From Neoalteromonas arenosi (lineage in GTDB: Bacteria > Pseudomonadota > Gammaproteobacteria > Enterobacterales > Alteromonadaceae), in assembly GCF_030362855.1 (NCBI RefSeq), contig NZ_JAUCBP010000012.1:62001-126000 (forward strand): a stretch of DNA of 64,000 bases. The letters run 5' to 3'. Under the pieces are notes generated by a model, which saw only the letters and a list, made by a program, of their open reading frames with translations, ran no database searches and was not told where the DNA came from. Made by a program: the position numbers and the translations under genes. Below, piece after piece: positions 54,708 through 63,533 of this stretch. The stretch's first letter is position 1. The number at the start of each line of letters is the position of its first letter.

Positions 54708-55397
54708 ATGTCACGCACAGTACTGCTAGTTGAGGATGAAGCGCCAATCAGGGAAATGTTAAAGCTAGTGTTAGAGCAAGCTGGTTTTAATATTGAGGAA
54801 GCAGAAGATTTTGATATTGCCCAAGACAAAATTAAAGAACCTTATCCGGATTTAATTTTACTCGATTGGATGCTTCCAGGTGGCAGTGGGGTGCAGCTAG
54901 CCAAAAACCTTAAGCAACACGAGTTTACTCGCGACATTCCAGTGATCATGTTAACAGCCCGAGGTGAAGAAGATGACAAGATCCGTGGACTGGATGCAGG
55001 CGCTGATGACTACATCACCAAGCCGTTCTCACCGAAGGAATTAGTCGCACGGATCAAAGCGGTAATGCGCCGCGTCACACCAACATCAAAGGAAGAGCCG
55101 ATTGAGTTTAATGGGCTAGTACTAGAACCAATCTCACATCGAGTCACGGCAAATGATAGCCCGCTGGATATGGGACCTACCGAATTTAAACTGCTCCACT
55201 TCTTTATGTCACACCCGGAGCGCGTGTATAGTCGCGAACAATTGTTGGATAACGTTTGGGGCACCAATGTTTACGTTGAAGACCGTACCGTCGATGTGCA
55301 TATCCGCCGTCTACGCAAAGCGATTGGCGAGTTTGGTCACGATGCGATGATCCAAACCGTGCGCGGCGCTGGTTACCGCTTTTCAGCCAAGCTATAA
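54708..55397 (+). CDS. phoB: Phosphate-regulon response regulator PhoB
   Basis: 229 aa, closely similar to E. coli PhoB. The receiver domain has the acidic pair E9/D10, phosphoacceptor D53 in [15 protein letters not shown] in [10 protein letters not shown] and [18 protein letters not shown]. The OmpR-type winged helix has [30 protein letters not shown] and [16 protein letters not shown]. The ATG at 54708 aligns with E. coli (MARRILVVEDE); the ATG at 54690 would add six residues. First gene of a phoB-phoR-pstS operon. Confidence 0.97.
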   Translation: MSRTVLLVEDEAPIREMLKLVLEQAGFNIEEAEDFDIAQDKIKEPYPDLILLDWMLPGGSGVQLAKNLKQHEFTRDIPVIMLTARGEEDDKIRGLDAGADDYITKPFSPKELVARIKAVMRRVTPTSKEEPIEFNGLVLEPISHRVTANDSPLDMGPTEFKLLHFFMSHPERVYSREQLLDNVWGTNVYVEDRTVDVHIRRLRKAIGEFGHDAMIQTVRGAGYRFSAKL

Positions 55398-55430
55398 TAG
55401 GCAAGCCGTCCATCACATTGTGAGGCCTTT

Positions 55431-56744
55431 GTGTACTATCCATTTTCGTGGTTAAAAAGTGTCGGGATTGTCATTTTCTATCTATTTGTATTCGCAGTCT
55501 TCGGCTGGTATCTCGATGCGCTGATTAACACCTTGGCTATTGGTGCTCTGGGGCTGTTGGGCTGGCATTACTGGCAGCTGTACAAACTGAATAAATGGTT
55601 ATGGCACAGTAAAAAGATGTCGCCGCCTACTGCCATTGGCATATGGGAGCACATTTATGAAGGGATATATCATCTATCGCGCCGCAACCGCAAAAAGCGC
55701 AAAGAATTAGGCGAGCTGGTAAAACGCTTCCGCGAAGGCTCCGAAGCCCTCCCCGATGCGGCTGTAGTGGTTGATGAACAAGCCAAAATTGTTTGGTGTA
55801 ACCGCTTGGCGCGCATCGATTTAGGCCTGCGCTGGCCAGATGATGCAGGTCGACGCTTAGACAACTTGATCCGCCACCCCAAATTTATCGAGTATTTCCA
55901 TGCCGGTAACTATCGCTATCCCATCGAAGTACCGTCGCCGGCCAATGTACGCAAAACCTTTGAATACCGGATTATGCGCTATGGCGAAGATCATCTGCTA
56001 CTGATTGCTCGCGACGTTACTCGGGTGTCGCAACTTGAAGATATGCGCAGAGATTTTGTCGCTAATGTATCCCATGAGTTGCGCACGCCGCTAACCGTTA
56101 TCAACGGTTATTTAGAACTATTGCCCAACGATCCGCAAAGCGATCCGCTTACATCCAAAGCGCTCAAAGAAATGGCTTCACAAACACTGCGGATGCGCAA
56201 CTTGATTGAGGACTTGCTGGTTCTGTCGCGGATTGAATCGAGTGCTGAACGGATTTACGAGAACACCGTAGATATCCCAGCAATGCTTAACACGATTAAA
56301 GTTGAGGCTGCAACGCTGAATCAAAACCATGGTCATACGATCAACTATCACATCGATACTGATATTGAGGTTTTCGGGGTTGAAACTGAGCTGCGCAGTG
56401 CATGTTCAAACTTGGTGTTTAATGCTATCAACTACACGCCTAACAACGGCACTATTGATGTGTATTGGCAGCGTCACAAAGACGGGGTGCGCTTTGCGGT
56501 GCGCGATAACGGCGATGGTATTGAGGAAAAGCATTTGAATCGACTTACTGAGCGTTTTTATCGCGTGGACAAAGCGCGTTCGCGTAAAACCGGTGGCTCA
56601 GGGTTGGGGTTATCAATAGTCAAACACGTACTCAACCACCATAACTCTAATTTAGATATCACCAGTGTGGTCGGCGAAGGCAGTGAATTTGCATTCGTAC
56701 TTTCAGCCGAGCTGATAAAACAGCCGGAGGTTGTAACGGAATGA
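55431..56744 (+). CDS. phoR: Phosphate-regulon sensor kinase PhoR
   Basis: 437 aa (E. coli 431). It has two short N-terminal spans (about 8-25 and 29-47) with a very small external loop. A charged linker is followed by a PAS domain (about 107-190; LPDAAVVVDEQAKIVWCN), then HisKA with H215 in NVSHELRTPL, and HATPase with NAINYTPNNG, RDNGDGIEEKHL and GGSGLGLSIV. The lack of a large periplasmic sensor fits PhoR, which senses the Pst/PhoU state. The GTG start lies 33 nt after phoB; the end overlaps the PstS-like gene by 4 nt. Confidence 0.96.
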   Translation: MYYPFSWLKSVGIVIFYLFVFAVFGWYLDALINTLAIGALGLLGWHYWQLYKLNKWLWHSKKMSPPTAIGIWEHIYEGIYHLSRRNRKKRKELGELVKRFREGSEALPDAAVVVDEQAKIVWCNRLARIDLGLRWPDDAGRRLDNLIRHPKFIEYFHAGNYRYPIEVPSPANVRKTFEYRIMRYGEDHLLLIARDVTRVSQLEDMRRDFVANVSHELRTPLTVINGYLELLPNDPQSDPLTSKALKEMASQTLRMRNLIEDLLVLSRIESSAERIYENTVDIPAMLNTIKVEAATLNQNHGHTINYHIDTDIEVFGVETELRSACSNLVFNAINYTPNNGTIDVYWQRHKDGVRFAVRDNGDGIEEKHLNRLTERFYRVDKARSRKTGGSGLGLSIVKHVLNHHNSNLDITSVVGEGSEFAFVLSAELIKQPEVVTE

Positions 56745-57691
56745 TGCGATTGCTAGTTTCGGGAGTTCTTATCCTATGGGCGACGGCTGTGTTTGCTGAA
56801 CCTGAGCAAGCCTTGCCAACCTATGATCGATATCCTGGCGTTGACGGCAGCATAACTTCGGTAGGGTCAGATACCCTCGCTAACCTATTAGCCTTATGGT
56901 CACAACAGTTCAAAACTTATTACCCGCATGTGAAAATTCAAATCCAAGCATCAGGATCATCTACTGCGCCTCCGGCATTAACCGAGGGTACCGCGACTAT
57001 TGGGCCGATGAGCCGCGGATTGAAAAGTAGTGAAGTCGCTGCCTTTCAGCGCCGTCATGGTTACGAGCCTACAATGTTGTTGGTCGCTGTAGACGCTATT
57101 GCCATTTTTGTCGATCGCAAAAACCCAATTAATGCACTGACATTACAACAAGTCGACGCGATTTTCTCAGCGACCCAGTTTTGTGGAGCGCGTCACCCGA
57201 TCGATAATTGGTCACAACTGGATGTTAATTACCTAGGCGGCGAATACGGTATTCGAATGTATGGGCGAAATTCCGTATCGGGAACTTATGGTTTGTTTAA
57301 AGAAATGGCACTGTGTGAAGGGGACTTTCGCTCCACAGTGAATGAGCAACCGGGCTCATCATCTGTGGTCATGTCCATTGCTTCAACCAATGGCGCAATA
57401 GGTTATGCAGCCTATGGCCACAAAATTGCCGGTGTTAAGGCGTTGGCTATTGGAACTACGTTAGACACTGCTGTAGCGCTAACCGGCGAAAGTGTTCGCT
57501 CCAGGCAATATCCGTTCACACGTTTTTTGTACATTATGATCAACAAAGCACCGGGTGAGTCACTACCAACTTTACAACGCGAATTCTTGCGTTTTATATT
57601 GTCAGCCGAGGGGCAACAATTAGTCAGTCGCGATGGCTATTTCCCGGTTTCAGCGGACGTGATTGAACGACAGTTGAAAGTTATCCAATAG
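56741..57691 (+). CDS. PstS-like phosphate-binding protein
   Basis: A periplasmic binding protein of the PstS type (316 aa, with signal peptide MMRLLVSGVLILWATAVFA). Phosphate-contact motifs are SVGSDTLANLLALWSQQF, ASGSSTAPPALTEGTATIGPMSRGLK, and GRNSVSGTYGLFKEMAL with SSSVVMSIASTNGAIGYAAYG. It is encoded with phoB and phoR (4-nt overlap), but pstC, pstA and pstB are not present in the window. It may be a second or signalling PstS alongside a Pst transporter elsewhere. Confidence 0.9.
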   Translation: MMRLLVSGVLILWATAVFAEPEQALPTYDRYPGVDGSITSVGSDTLANLLALWSQQFKTYYPHVKIQIQASGSSTAPPALTEGTATIGPMSRGLKSSEVAAFQRRHGYEPTMLLVAVDAIAIFVDRKNPINALTLQQVDAIFSATQFCGARHPIDNWSQLDVNYLGGEYGIRMYGRNSVSGTYGLFKEMALCEGDFRSTVNEQPGSSSVVMSIASTNGAIGYAAYGHKIAGVKALAIGTTLDTAVALTGESVRSRQYPFTRFLYIMINKAPGESLPTLQREFLRFILSAEGQQLVSRDGYFPVSADVIERQLKVIQ

Positions 57692-57800
57692 GCGTAAAAC
57701 CCTCTCTTAAATACTTGTAAGTCTCTACTTGTGCTTCACAAAACGTGACAACGAGACGCATAACGAGCGCCTTTTATTAAACTTTTGTGACAATTACGCC

Positions 57801-57834
57801 CTGTAACAAATGTGTCACTTAGCTCCAGTAATCT
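57801..57834 (+). promoter_or_regulatory. PhoB-box-like site before the lipoprotein-TBDR pair
   Basis: CTGTAAC (57801-57807), 4 nt, GTGTCAC (57812-57818): both half-sites resemble CTGTCAT at the right spacing. A weak -10, TAATCT, begins 10 nt later. GTGTCAC is the same half-site as before phoB. It lies 63 nt upstream of the lipoprotein start, in a 189-nt gap after the PstS-like gene that has no obvious terminator. Confidence 0.5.
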
Positions 57835-57880
57835 TTCGGCGTTTTTTAAAACTAAACTGATTCTCGTATTGGAGTTAAGA

Positions 57881-60640
57881 ATGCAAGCCAAGCACTTTTT
57901 TAAAGCCTCAGCAATCGCTACGGCACTTGTTTTAGCCGGTTGTGGTGGTGATATCAACATCAGCGAAGGCGATATCGATAACAGCGTCGTAAATAATACT
58001 ACTAATAACAATGCACCTGATCCTACGCCTACACCAACGCCAGATGACACTGCGCCAGGCGAAGCTAGCACATTCTTAAGCAATGAAGTTTCAGCAGCAT
58101 TCGGTCGAGACGTTGCAGTACGCGTACTCACCGGTCGTTTGACCGACGCAGACGCCACAAACGGGAAAGTTACCTTAACTAACGACACGGTATGGGCGCT
58201 TGAAGGTCCTGTATTTGTGGGTGGTGACAACGAAGACAGCACAGTACTAGAAATTGAAGAGGGCACGATACTCTTTGGTCGTACGGGTAGTGATTACTTA
58301 GTGGTAAGCCGTGGCTCACAAATCGAAGCCATGGGTACCGCTAATGCTCCAGTGATTATGACGTCTTTTGCAGACGTACTTGGTGACGAAGTTGGCGCAG
58401 GTCAATGGGGCGGAATGGTTATCTTGGGTAACGCACCATCAAACAAATGTCCAGTAACCGGTGAGTGTTCACTTCAGGTTGAAGGTGTACAAGAAGGTGC
58501 GGTATTCGGTGGTACTGACGAAACTGATAACTCAGGTATTCTTAACTATTTAGTGGTTAAATATGCGGGCTTTGAAGTAGCACCAGATAATGAGCTAAAT
58601 GGTATCACGTTCGGCGGTGTCGGTTCAGGTACAGAAGTTGACTACTTACAAGTCCACGCCAACGCAGATGACGGCGTAGAATTCTTCGGCGGTAACGTAA
58701 ATGTTAAACACTTAGTGTTGACTGGTATCCAAGACGATAGCATCGATTGGGACAACGGTTTCCAAGGTAAGATGCAGTATGTGTATGTAGAACAAGATCG
58801 CGCTTCTGGCGACGCTAACCGCGGTATCGAAGCCGATAATGATGGTTCAGTACCTGATATCGAGCCACAGTCGAATCCAATGATTGCAAACCTTACCATT
58901 ATTGGTAACAACTTCGACGGTGAAGACGATTCAGAAGGTGTTTACCTGCGCGAAGGCACGGGAGCACAAATCTACAACATGCTTGTAACTGGCCCTGATG
59001 GCATGGGTGAGTGTTTCGAAGTTGAAAATTCAACGGAATCACAAGCTAACCTTGGCGACGGCACAATTACTATCAGCAACTCAGTAATCGCTTGTGCAAA
59101 TGGCGAAAACTTCAAAGCAGACACTGCTAATGGAGCAGTTGATTTAGAAGACTGGTTCTTAAACACGCAATCTAACAACTTTGTTTCAGAGTCTGTTGGC
59201 TTGAACAACGATGGTACACCCACTGCAGAAAGCCCGCTTTTAGGTGCAGGTACTGATGCATCTCAAGTTGATGGTTTCTTTGAAGCGACTGATTTCATTG
59301 GTGCATTAGACAACGGCAACGACTGGCGTCAAGGCTGGGCATTTGGTTTCGGCGGTGGCGAAGTTGGTGTCGTGGTGACTGAATCAGGTTGCCCGGCGGG
59401 TACAACGTCAATTGCCCCTGTAGATGGTTCAACGACTACTTGTCAGGTTTCTGGTCGTATCACATCTGATCTTCGTTTGACTGCGGGTAACTTATACGCA
59501 CTTTCAGGTGCAGTATTCGTGGGTGGTGACAACACTGACAGCGCAACATTGACCGTTGATGCTGGCGTAACAGTATACGGCGCTTCGGGTAACGATTACT
59601 TAGTGATTAGCCGTGGTTCAGAAATCAATGCTAACGGCTCTGCAGCTGCACCCATTACCTTCACTTCACGCGATGACGTACTTGGTAATGGCGGAGAAGC
59701 GGGCCAATGGGGTGGTATGGTTATCTTGGGTAACGCACCATCAAACAAATGTCCGGCAACGGGTGACTGTTCACTACAAGTAGAAGGTGTACAGGAAGGT
59801 GCAGTATTTGGTGGTAACGCAACAGACGATAGCTCAGGTACATTGCGCTATGTACGTGTTATGCACGGTGGTTTTGAAATCGCACCGGACAACGAACTAA
59901 ACGGTGTTACCTTCGGTGGTGTGGGTTCTGGTACTACCGTTGAGTATCTACAAGTTCACAAAAACGCAGATGACGGTGTTGAGTTCTTCGGCGGAAACGT
60001 TGACGTTAAATACTTAGTATTAACAGACGTTCAAGACGATAGCATCGATTGGGACAATGGTTTCCAAGGTCGCATTCAATACGTTGTAATTAAGCAAGCG
60101 ACTGATGACTCTGATGCAAACCGTGCTATCGAAGCGGATAACGATGGTTCTAACCCTGCGATTGAGCCACAGTCTAACCCTTCAATTGCTAACGTCACTA
60201 TTATCGGTAACAACTTTGACGGTGAAGATGATTCAGAAGGTGTTTACCTACGTGAAGGTACTGGTGCACAGCTAGCTAACTTCATCATCACTGGTCCTGC
60301 GAGCATGGGTGAGTGTTTTGAAATCGAAGGTTCTGCTGAATCACAAGCTAACCTAGGTGACGGCACAACAACCTTCACTAACTCAGTTATCGCTTGTGAA
60401 AACGGCGAAAACTTCAAGTTCGGTGACAGCGATGTTGATTTGGAAGACTGGTTCTTGAACGTTCAAGCGGGTAATTCTGTTGAAGCCAATGGAGCAGTGG
60501 TACTTGACGGTATCTTTAGCATCAGCGGTGCAACGCCAAAAGACTTCTCTGGCGATACGTTCTTCGATAACGCTGACTTTGTTGGTGGCGTTAAAGCTGA
60601 CGCTAACTGGACAGCTGATTGGACTGTAGGTCTTGAGTAA
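57881..60640 (+). CDS. Two-repeat surface lipoprotein, probable parallel beta-helix
   Basis: 919 aa. The signal peptide ends ALVLAGC21 (lipobox), then a low-complexity N/T/P/D linker to about residue 65. The rest is two homologous halves about 434 residues apart. Each has VFVGGDN.DS, GSDYLV(V/I)SRGS, AGQWGGMVILGNAPSNKCP, GECSLQVEGVQEGAVFGG, DDGVEFFGGNV, DDSIDWDNGFQG, EGVYLREGTGAQ, GMGECFE and ENFK. Repeated G-N-D strands suggest a right-handed beta-helix; the paired C in each half may form a disulfide. GGAG 6 nt upstream supports the ATG at 57881. I do not know its ligand. The TonB-dependent receptor follows after 85 nt. Confidence 0.82.
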   Translation: MQAKHFFKASAIATALVLAGCGGDINISEGDIDNSVVNNTTNNNAPDPTPTPTPDDTAPGEASTFLSNEVSAAFGRDVAVRVLTGRLTDADATNGKVTLTNDTVWALEGPVFVGGDNEDSTVLEIEEGTILFGRTGSDYLVVSRGSQIEAMGTANAPVIMTSFADVLGDEVGAGQWGGMVILGNAPSNKCPVTGECSLQVEGVQEGAVFGGTDETDNSGILNYLVVKYAGFEVAPDNELNGITFGGVGSGTEVDYLQVHANADDGVEFFGGNVNVKHLVLTGIQDDSIDWDNGFQGKMQYVYVEQDRASGDANRGIEADNDGSVPDIEPQSNPMIANLTIIGNNFDGEDDSEGVYLREGTGAQIYNMLVTGPDGMGECFEVENSTESQANLGDGTITISNSVIACANGENFKADTANGAVDLEDWFLNTQSNNFVSESVGLNNDGTPTAESPLLGAGTDASQVDGFFEATDFIGALDNGNDWRQGWAFGFGGGEVGVVVTESGCPAGTTSIAPVDGSTTTCQVSGRITSDLRLTAGNLYALSGAVFVGGDNTDSATLTVDAGVTVYGASGNDYLVISRGSEINANGSAAAPITFTSRDDVLGNGGEAGQWGGMVILGNAPSNKCPATGDCSLQVEGVQEGAVFGGNATDDSSGTLRYVRVMHGGFEIAPDNELNGVTFGGVGSGTTVEYLQVHKNADDGVEFFGGNVDVKYLVLTDVQDDSIDWDNGFQGRIQYVVIKQATDDSDANRAIEADNDGSNPAIEPQSNPSIANVTIIGNNFDGEDDSEGVYLREGTGAQLANFIITGPASMGECFEIEGSAESQANLGDGTTTFTNSVIACENGENFKFGDSDVDLEDWFLNVQAGNSVEANGAVVLDGIFSISGATPKDFSGDTFFDNADFVGGVKADANWTADWTVGLE
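58190..60640. repeat. Internal tandem duplication in the lipoprotein gene
   Basis: The two halves align with a constant offset of 1302 bp, beginning near 58190 and 59492. Runs of identical bases persist: 58415-58452 and 59717-59754 are the same over 38 nt, coding for MVILGNAPSNKCP. Confidence 0.9.
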
Positions 60641-60670
60641 GGTTTGTTATTAACAACTTTAGTGACAGTG

Positions 60671-60692
60671 CAGCGCATCCATTGATGCGCTG
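60671..60692 (+). other. Stem-loop between lipoprotein and receptor genes
   Basis: CAGCGCAT/ATGCGCTG, an 8-bp perfect stem with a 6-nt loop (CCATTG). It lies 30 nt after the lipoprotein stop and 33 nt before the receptor start. No T-run follows, so it may process or stabilise the message, or lower receptor expression without ending it. Confidence 0.55.
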
Positions 60693-60725
60693 TATCTATA
60701 ATAACGCTTTTATATGAGGTTAATA

Positions 60726-63389
60726 ATGAGCAAACCAGCAGAACGTTTTCCGTTAAATCGCTTAACTCTAGCGATTGCTACGGGTCTGTTGTTGCAACCC
60801 GCCGCGTTTGTTGCCCAAGCGCAAACGGCAGCGCAAGATGAAGATCAGGTCATTGAAGAGGTTGTTTCGACCGGTACTCGTCTAAAAGGTACTGCAACAG
60901 CCGTATTGGAAGAGCGTAAGAATCAAGCGTTCGTTGCAGATATCCTTGGTGCAGAGCAAATCTCTCGTACCGGTGATGGCGATGCGGCGTCAGCGCTTCG
61001 TCGTGTAACCGGTTTGACCCTGGTTGACGGCAAGTTTATTTACGTGCGTGGTTTAGGTGAGCGTTACTCAAGCACCCAGTTAAATGGGGCTTCAGTTCCA
61101 TCGCCGGATCCAACGCGTAACGTAATTCCTCTCGATTTATTCCCGTCTGATATCATTGAATCACTATCGGTACAGAAGGCTTTCTCGCCATCTATGCCGG
61201 CGTCATTCGGTGGTGGTAACGTCGATATTCGCTTAAAAACCATCCCAACTGATTTTATTTTCAATGTGGGAGGTAGTATTGGTGGTAACAGCGAGAACTT
61301 CGATGACGCCATTCAATACAGCGGTGGAAGTAATGATTGGGAAGGTCAAGACGACGGTTTCCGTGCAGCACCTGCCAGTATTGCCAATCGTTGGGAAGCA
61401 CGTGACTTTTTAGATAATCTTGATCAAGCCACGGCATTGAACCTGTTTCGCGATGTACAGCGCAACTACGATCCTGTGCTAGACAGTGTTGATCCAGATG
61501 CCAGTTTTAACCTGTCACTGGGTAATAGTTTTGACTACAACGATGATCTTCGTTACGGCTTCTTGTTAACTGCGGGTTACGACAACAGTACGCAAGTATC
61601 TGAACAGTTTTTGGGCGAACAGCAGAGCCGAAACGGTGACGAGATTCGTTTTATTCGCTTCTTCGATGAAGTGCAAGCCACCGAAAAATCTGTCAAGTGG
61701 TCTAGCTTGCTGAACGTCGGTATCGACTACAAACGCAACCATCGTATTGATTACACTCTAGTTGCATTGAACGATACGCGTGATGAGATGCGTGAAAAGT
61801 TTGGTGAAACTGCCAACGTTTCTGCGGCTGAAAATCAGCGTGTACGCGACATCGAAGTGATTTACGAAGAACGTCAGTTGTATACTAATCAACTGCGCGG
61901 TGTACATACCTTCCCCGAGCTTATGTTTATGGGCTTCGATTGGAAGTACTCACTGGGTCGTTCGAATCGTGACGCACCAGGTAACTTTTCATCGCGTTTT
62001 ATATTGGAAGACGCGAACGAAGACGGCATCTTTGATGTGCAAAATGAAAGTAGTTTAAGTAATGCCCCAACAGCTGCGCGCTACTCCTTCCAGGCATTGC
62101 AAGACCGCGTTGAAAACTACGGTTATAACTTCAACTTACCTGTGTATGAGGGCAAGTGGGAGATGGAGTTTAAAGCCGGTGCTGATTTTATTACCAAGTC
62201 ACGTACTGCTGATAACCGCCGTTTTGACATCAATACGCGAGCATTTGCTGATTCAAGCTTACTGCAAGGCTTTCGATTCTCTGACATTGTTAGTGACGAC
62301 GTCTTAGCGGTTGCCGAATTTACCAACCAGCCAATCATTCGTGATACTACAATTGCGGGTGATGATTACGTTGCCGGTCAAAAAATTGATGCATACTACT
62401 TTGAGGCCGATTTGTTTTATGACAATAAGTGGCGGATCAGTGGTGGTGTGCGCTATGAAGATTTCCGTCAGGCCGTTGTACCTTTTGATCCGCGCACTAA
62501 CCAAATCGACATTATCGATGGTGCTGATCGAAGTCAGCTAGCCTTTACCGAGGATGCGTTTTATCCAGCCTTGGCATTGACCTACTTTGTTGACCAGAAC
62601 ATGCAAGTCCGTGCTAGCTTCAGTGAAACCGTCGTTCGCCCTGACTTGCGGGAAGTGTCACCAGCAACCTATTTGGATCCACTAACGGATAATCCAATTG
62701 CGGGTACACCGGGAGTACGCACGACGTCAGTAAAGAACTACGATATTCGTTGGGAATGGTATCGCGAAGCAGGCAACAACCTATCGGTAGGCTTGTTTTA
62801 CAAAGACATGACTGACCCGATTGAGTCGGTACAATCACCTGCGCAGGATGGTCCGCCATTGATTCGTATTGCGAATGCTGAAACAGGGGAGCTATTCGGT
62901 GTTGAGGTTGAGTTCTTACAAGGCCTTGAAGTGATTGGTGATGGTATTTGGGACAATATGTTCTTAAGCGGTAACGTGACCTTAAGTGATTCTGAAATCA
63001 GCTTAGACCCAGTCGCGATTGAAGAGCAAACCGGCGTTTCTGCCGCGATCACGAATACTAAACGTCGGCTAACTGGTCACTCAGAGTATGTGGTTAACAT
63101 GCAGTTGGGTTATGACTCCGATAATGGTGAGCACTCCGCGTCGTTGGTCTATAACGTGTTCGGTGAGCGCATTATTATTCCAGGTATCGATTTCTTCGAT
63201 GATAACTTTGAACAGCCTTTCCATTCATTGGACATGGTTTATAAGTACTATCCAGACTTCAATACCACGGTGACATTCAAGCTACAGAACATCTTAGATG
63301 AATCGCGAGAGTTAGAATTTGAAGGTTTGACCTTCCAGTCTGAAACTAAAGGTGTCGGCTTTAGCTTGTCGTACAAGTACGAATTCTAA
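60726..63389 (+). CDS. Large TonB-dependent outer-membrane receptor
   Basis: 887 aa. The signal peptide ends FVAQAQ, then a TonB-box-like VIEEVVSTG. The plug domain has SRTGDGDAASALRRVTGL, FIYVRGLGERYSSTQLNGA, PSPDPTRNVIPLDLFPSDIIESLSV and FGGGNVDIRLK, the mark of a receptor subfamily widespread in marine and alphaproteobacterial genomes. The barrel ends in SLSYKYEF with terminal aromatic. I prefer the ATG at 60726 (GAGG 6 nt upstream) over the ATG at 60714. It is followed by a terminator. Its position behind the lipoprotein and next to phoBR suggests uptake of a phosphate-containing compound, which is inference. Confidence 0.9.
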   Translation: MSKPAERFPLNRLTLAIATGLLLQPAAFVAQAQTAAQDEDQVIEEVVSTGTRLKGTATAVLEERKNQAFVADILGAEQISRTGDGDAASALRRVTGLTLVDGKFIYVRGLGERYSSTQLNGASVPSPDPTRNVIPLDLFPSDIIESLSVQKAFSPSMPASFGGGNVDIRLKTIPTDFIFNVGGSIGGNSENFDDAIQYSGGSNDWEGQDDGFRAAPASIANRWEARDFLDNLDQATALNLFRDVQRNYDPVLDSVDPDASFNLSLGNSFDYNDDLRYGFLLTAGYDNSTQVSEQFLGEQQSRNGDEIRFIRFFDEVQATEKSVKWSSLLNVGIDYKRNHRIDYTLVALNDTRDEMREKFGETANVSAAENQRVRDIEVIYEERQLYTNQLRGVHTFPELMFMGFDWKYSLGRSNRDAPGNFSSRFILEDANEDGIFDVQNESSLSNAPTAARYSFQALQDRVENYGYNFNLPVYEGKWEMEFKAGADFITKSRTADNRRFDINTRAFADSSLLQGFRFSDIVSDDVLAVAEFTNQPIIRDTTIAGDDYVAGQKIDAYYFEADLFYDNKWRISGGVRYEDFRQAVVPFDPRTNQIDIIDGADRSQLAFTEDAFYPALALTYFVDQNMQVRASFSETVVRPDLREVSPATYLDPLTDNPIAGTPGVRTTSVKNYDIRWEWYREAGNNLSVGLFYKDMTDPIESVQSPAQDGPPLIRIANAETGELFGVEVEFLQGLEVIGDGIWDNMFLSGNVTLSDSEISLDPVAIEEQTGVSAAITNTKRRLTGHSEYVVNMQLGYDSDNGEHSASLVYNVFGERIIIPGIDFFDDNFEQPFHSLDMVYKYYPDFNTTVTFKLQNILDESRELEFEGLTFQSETKGVGFSLSYKYEF

Positions 63390-63402
63390 TTAATCGAGTC
63401 CC

Positions 63403-63440
63403 ATAAAAAAGCCGATGCCTTATGCGTCGGCTTTTTTTTT
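63403..63440 (+). terminator. Terminator after the TonB-dependent receptor
   Basis: GCCGATGC-CTTA-TGCGTCGGC followed by nine T, with an A-run before the stem. It ends the lipoprotein-receptor transcript. Confidence 0.88.
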
Positions 63441-63533
63441 GCCTGAAATATTCATTTCATCGTGTAAAAGTAGTATCCCGATAACATCCTGCCTATACTG
63501 TTTGCTCTTATCTTTAACCCAGAGGAATGCGAA

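Noticed and set aside
57812-57880. Start of the lipoprotein gene at the GTG at 57812
   Set aside because: It lies in the Pho-box-like site, adds 23 non-signal residues before a complete lipoprotein leader, and lacks a ribosome site, whereas the ATG at 57881 has GGAG 6 nt upstream.
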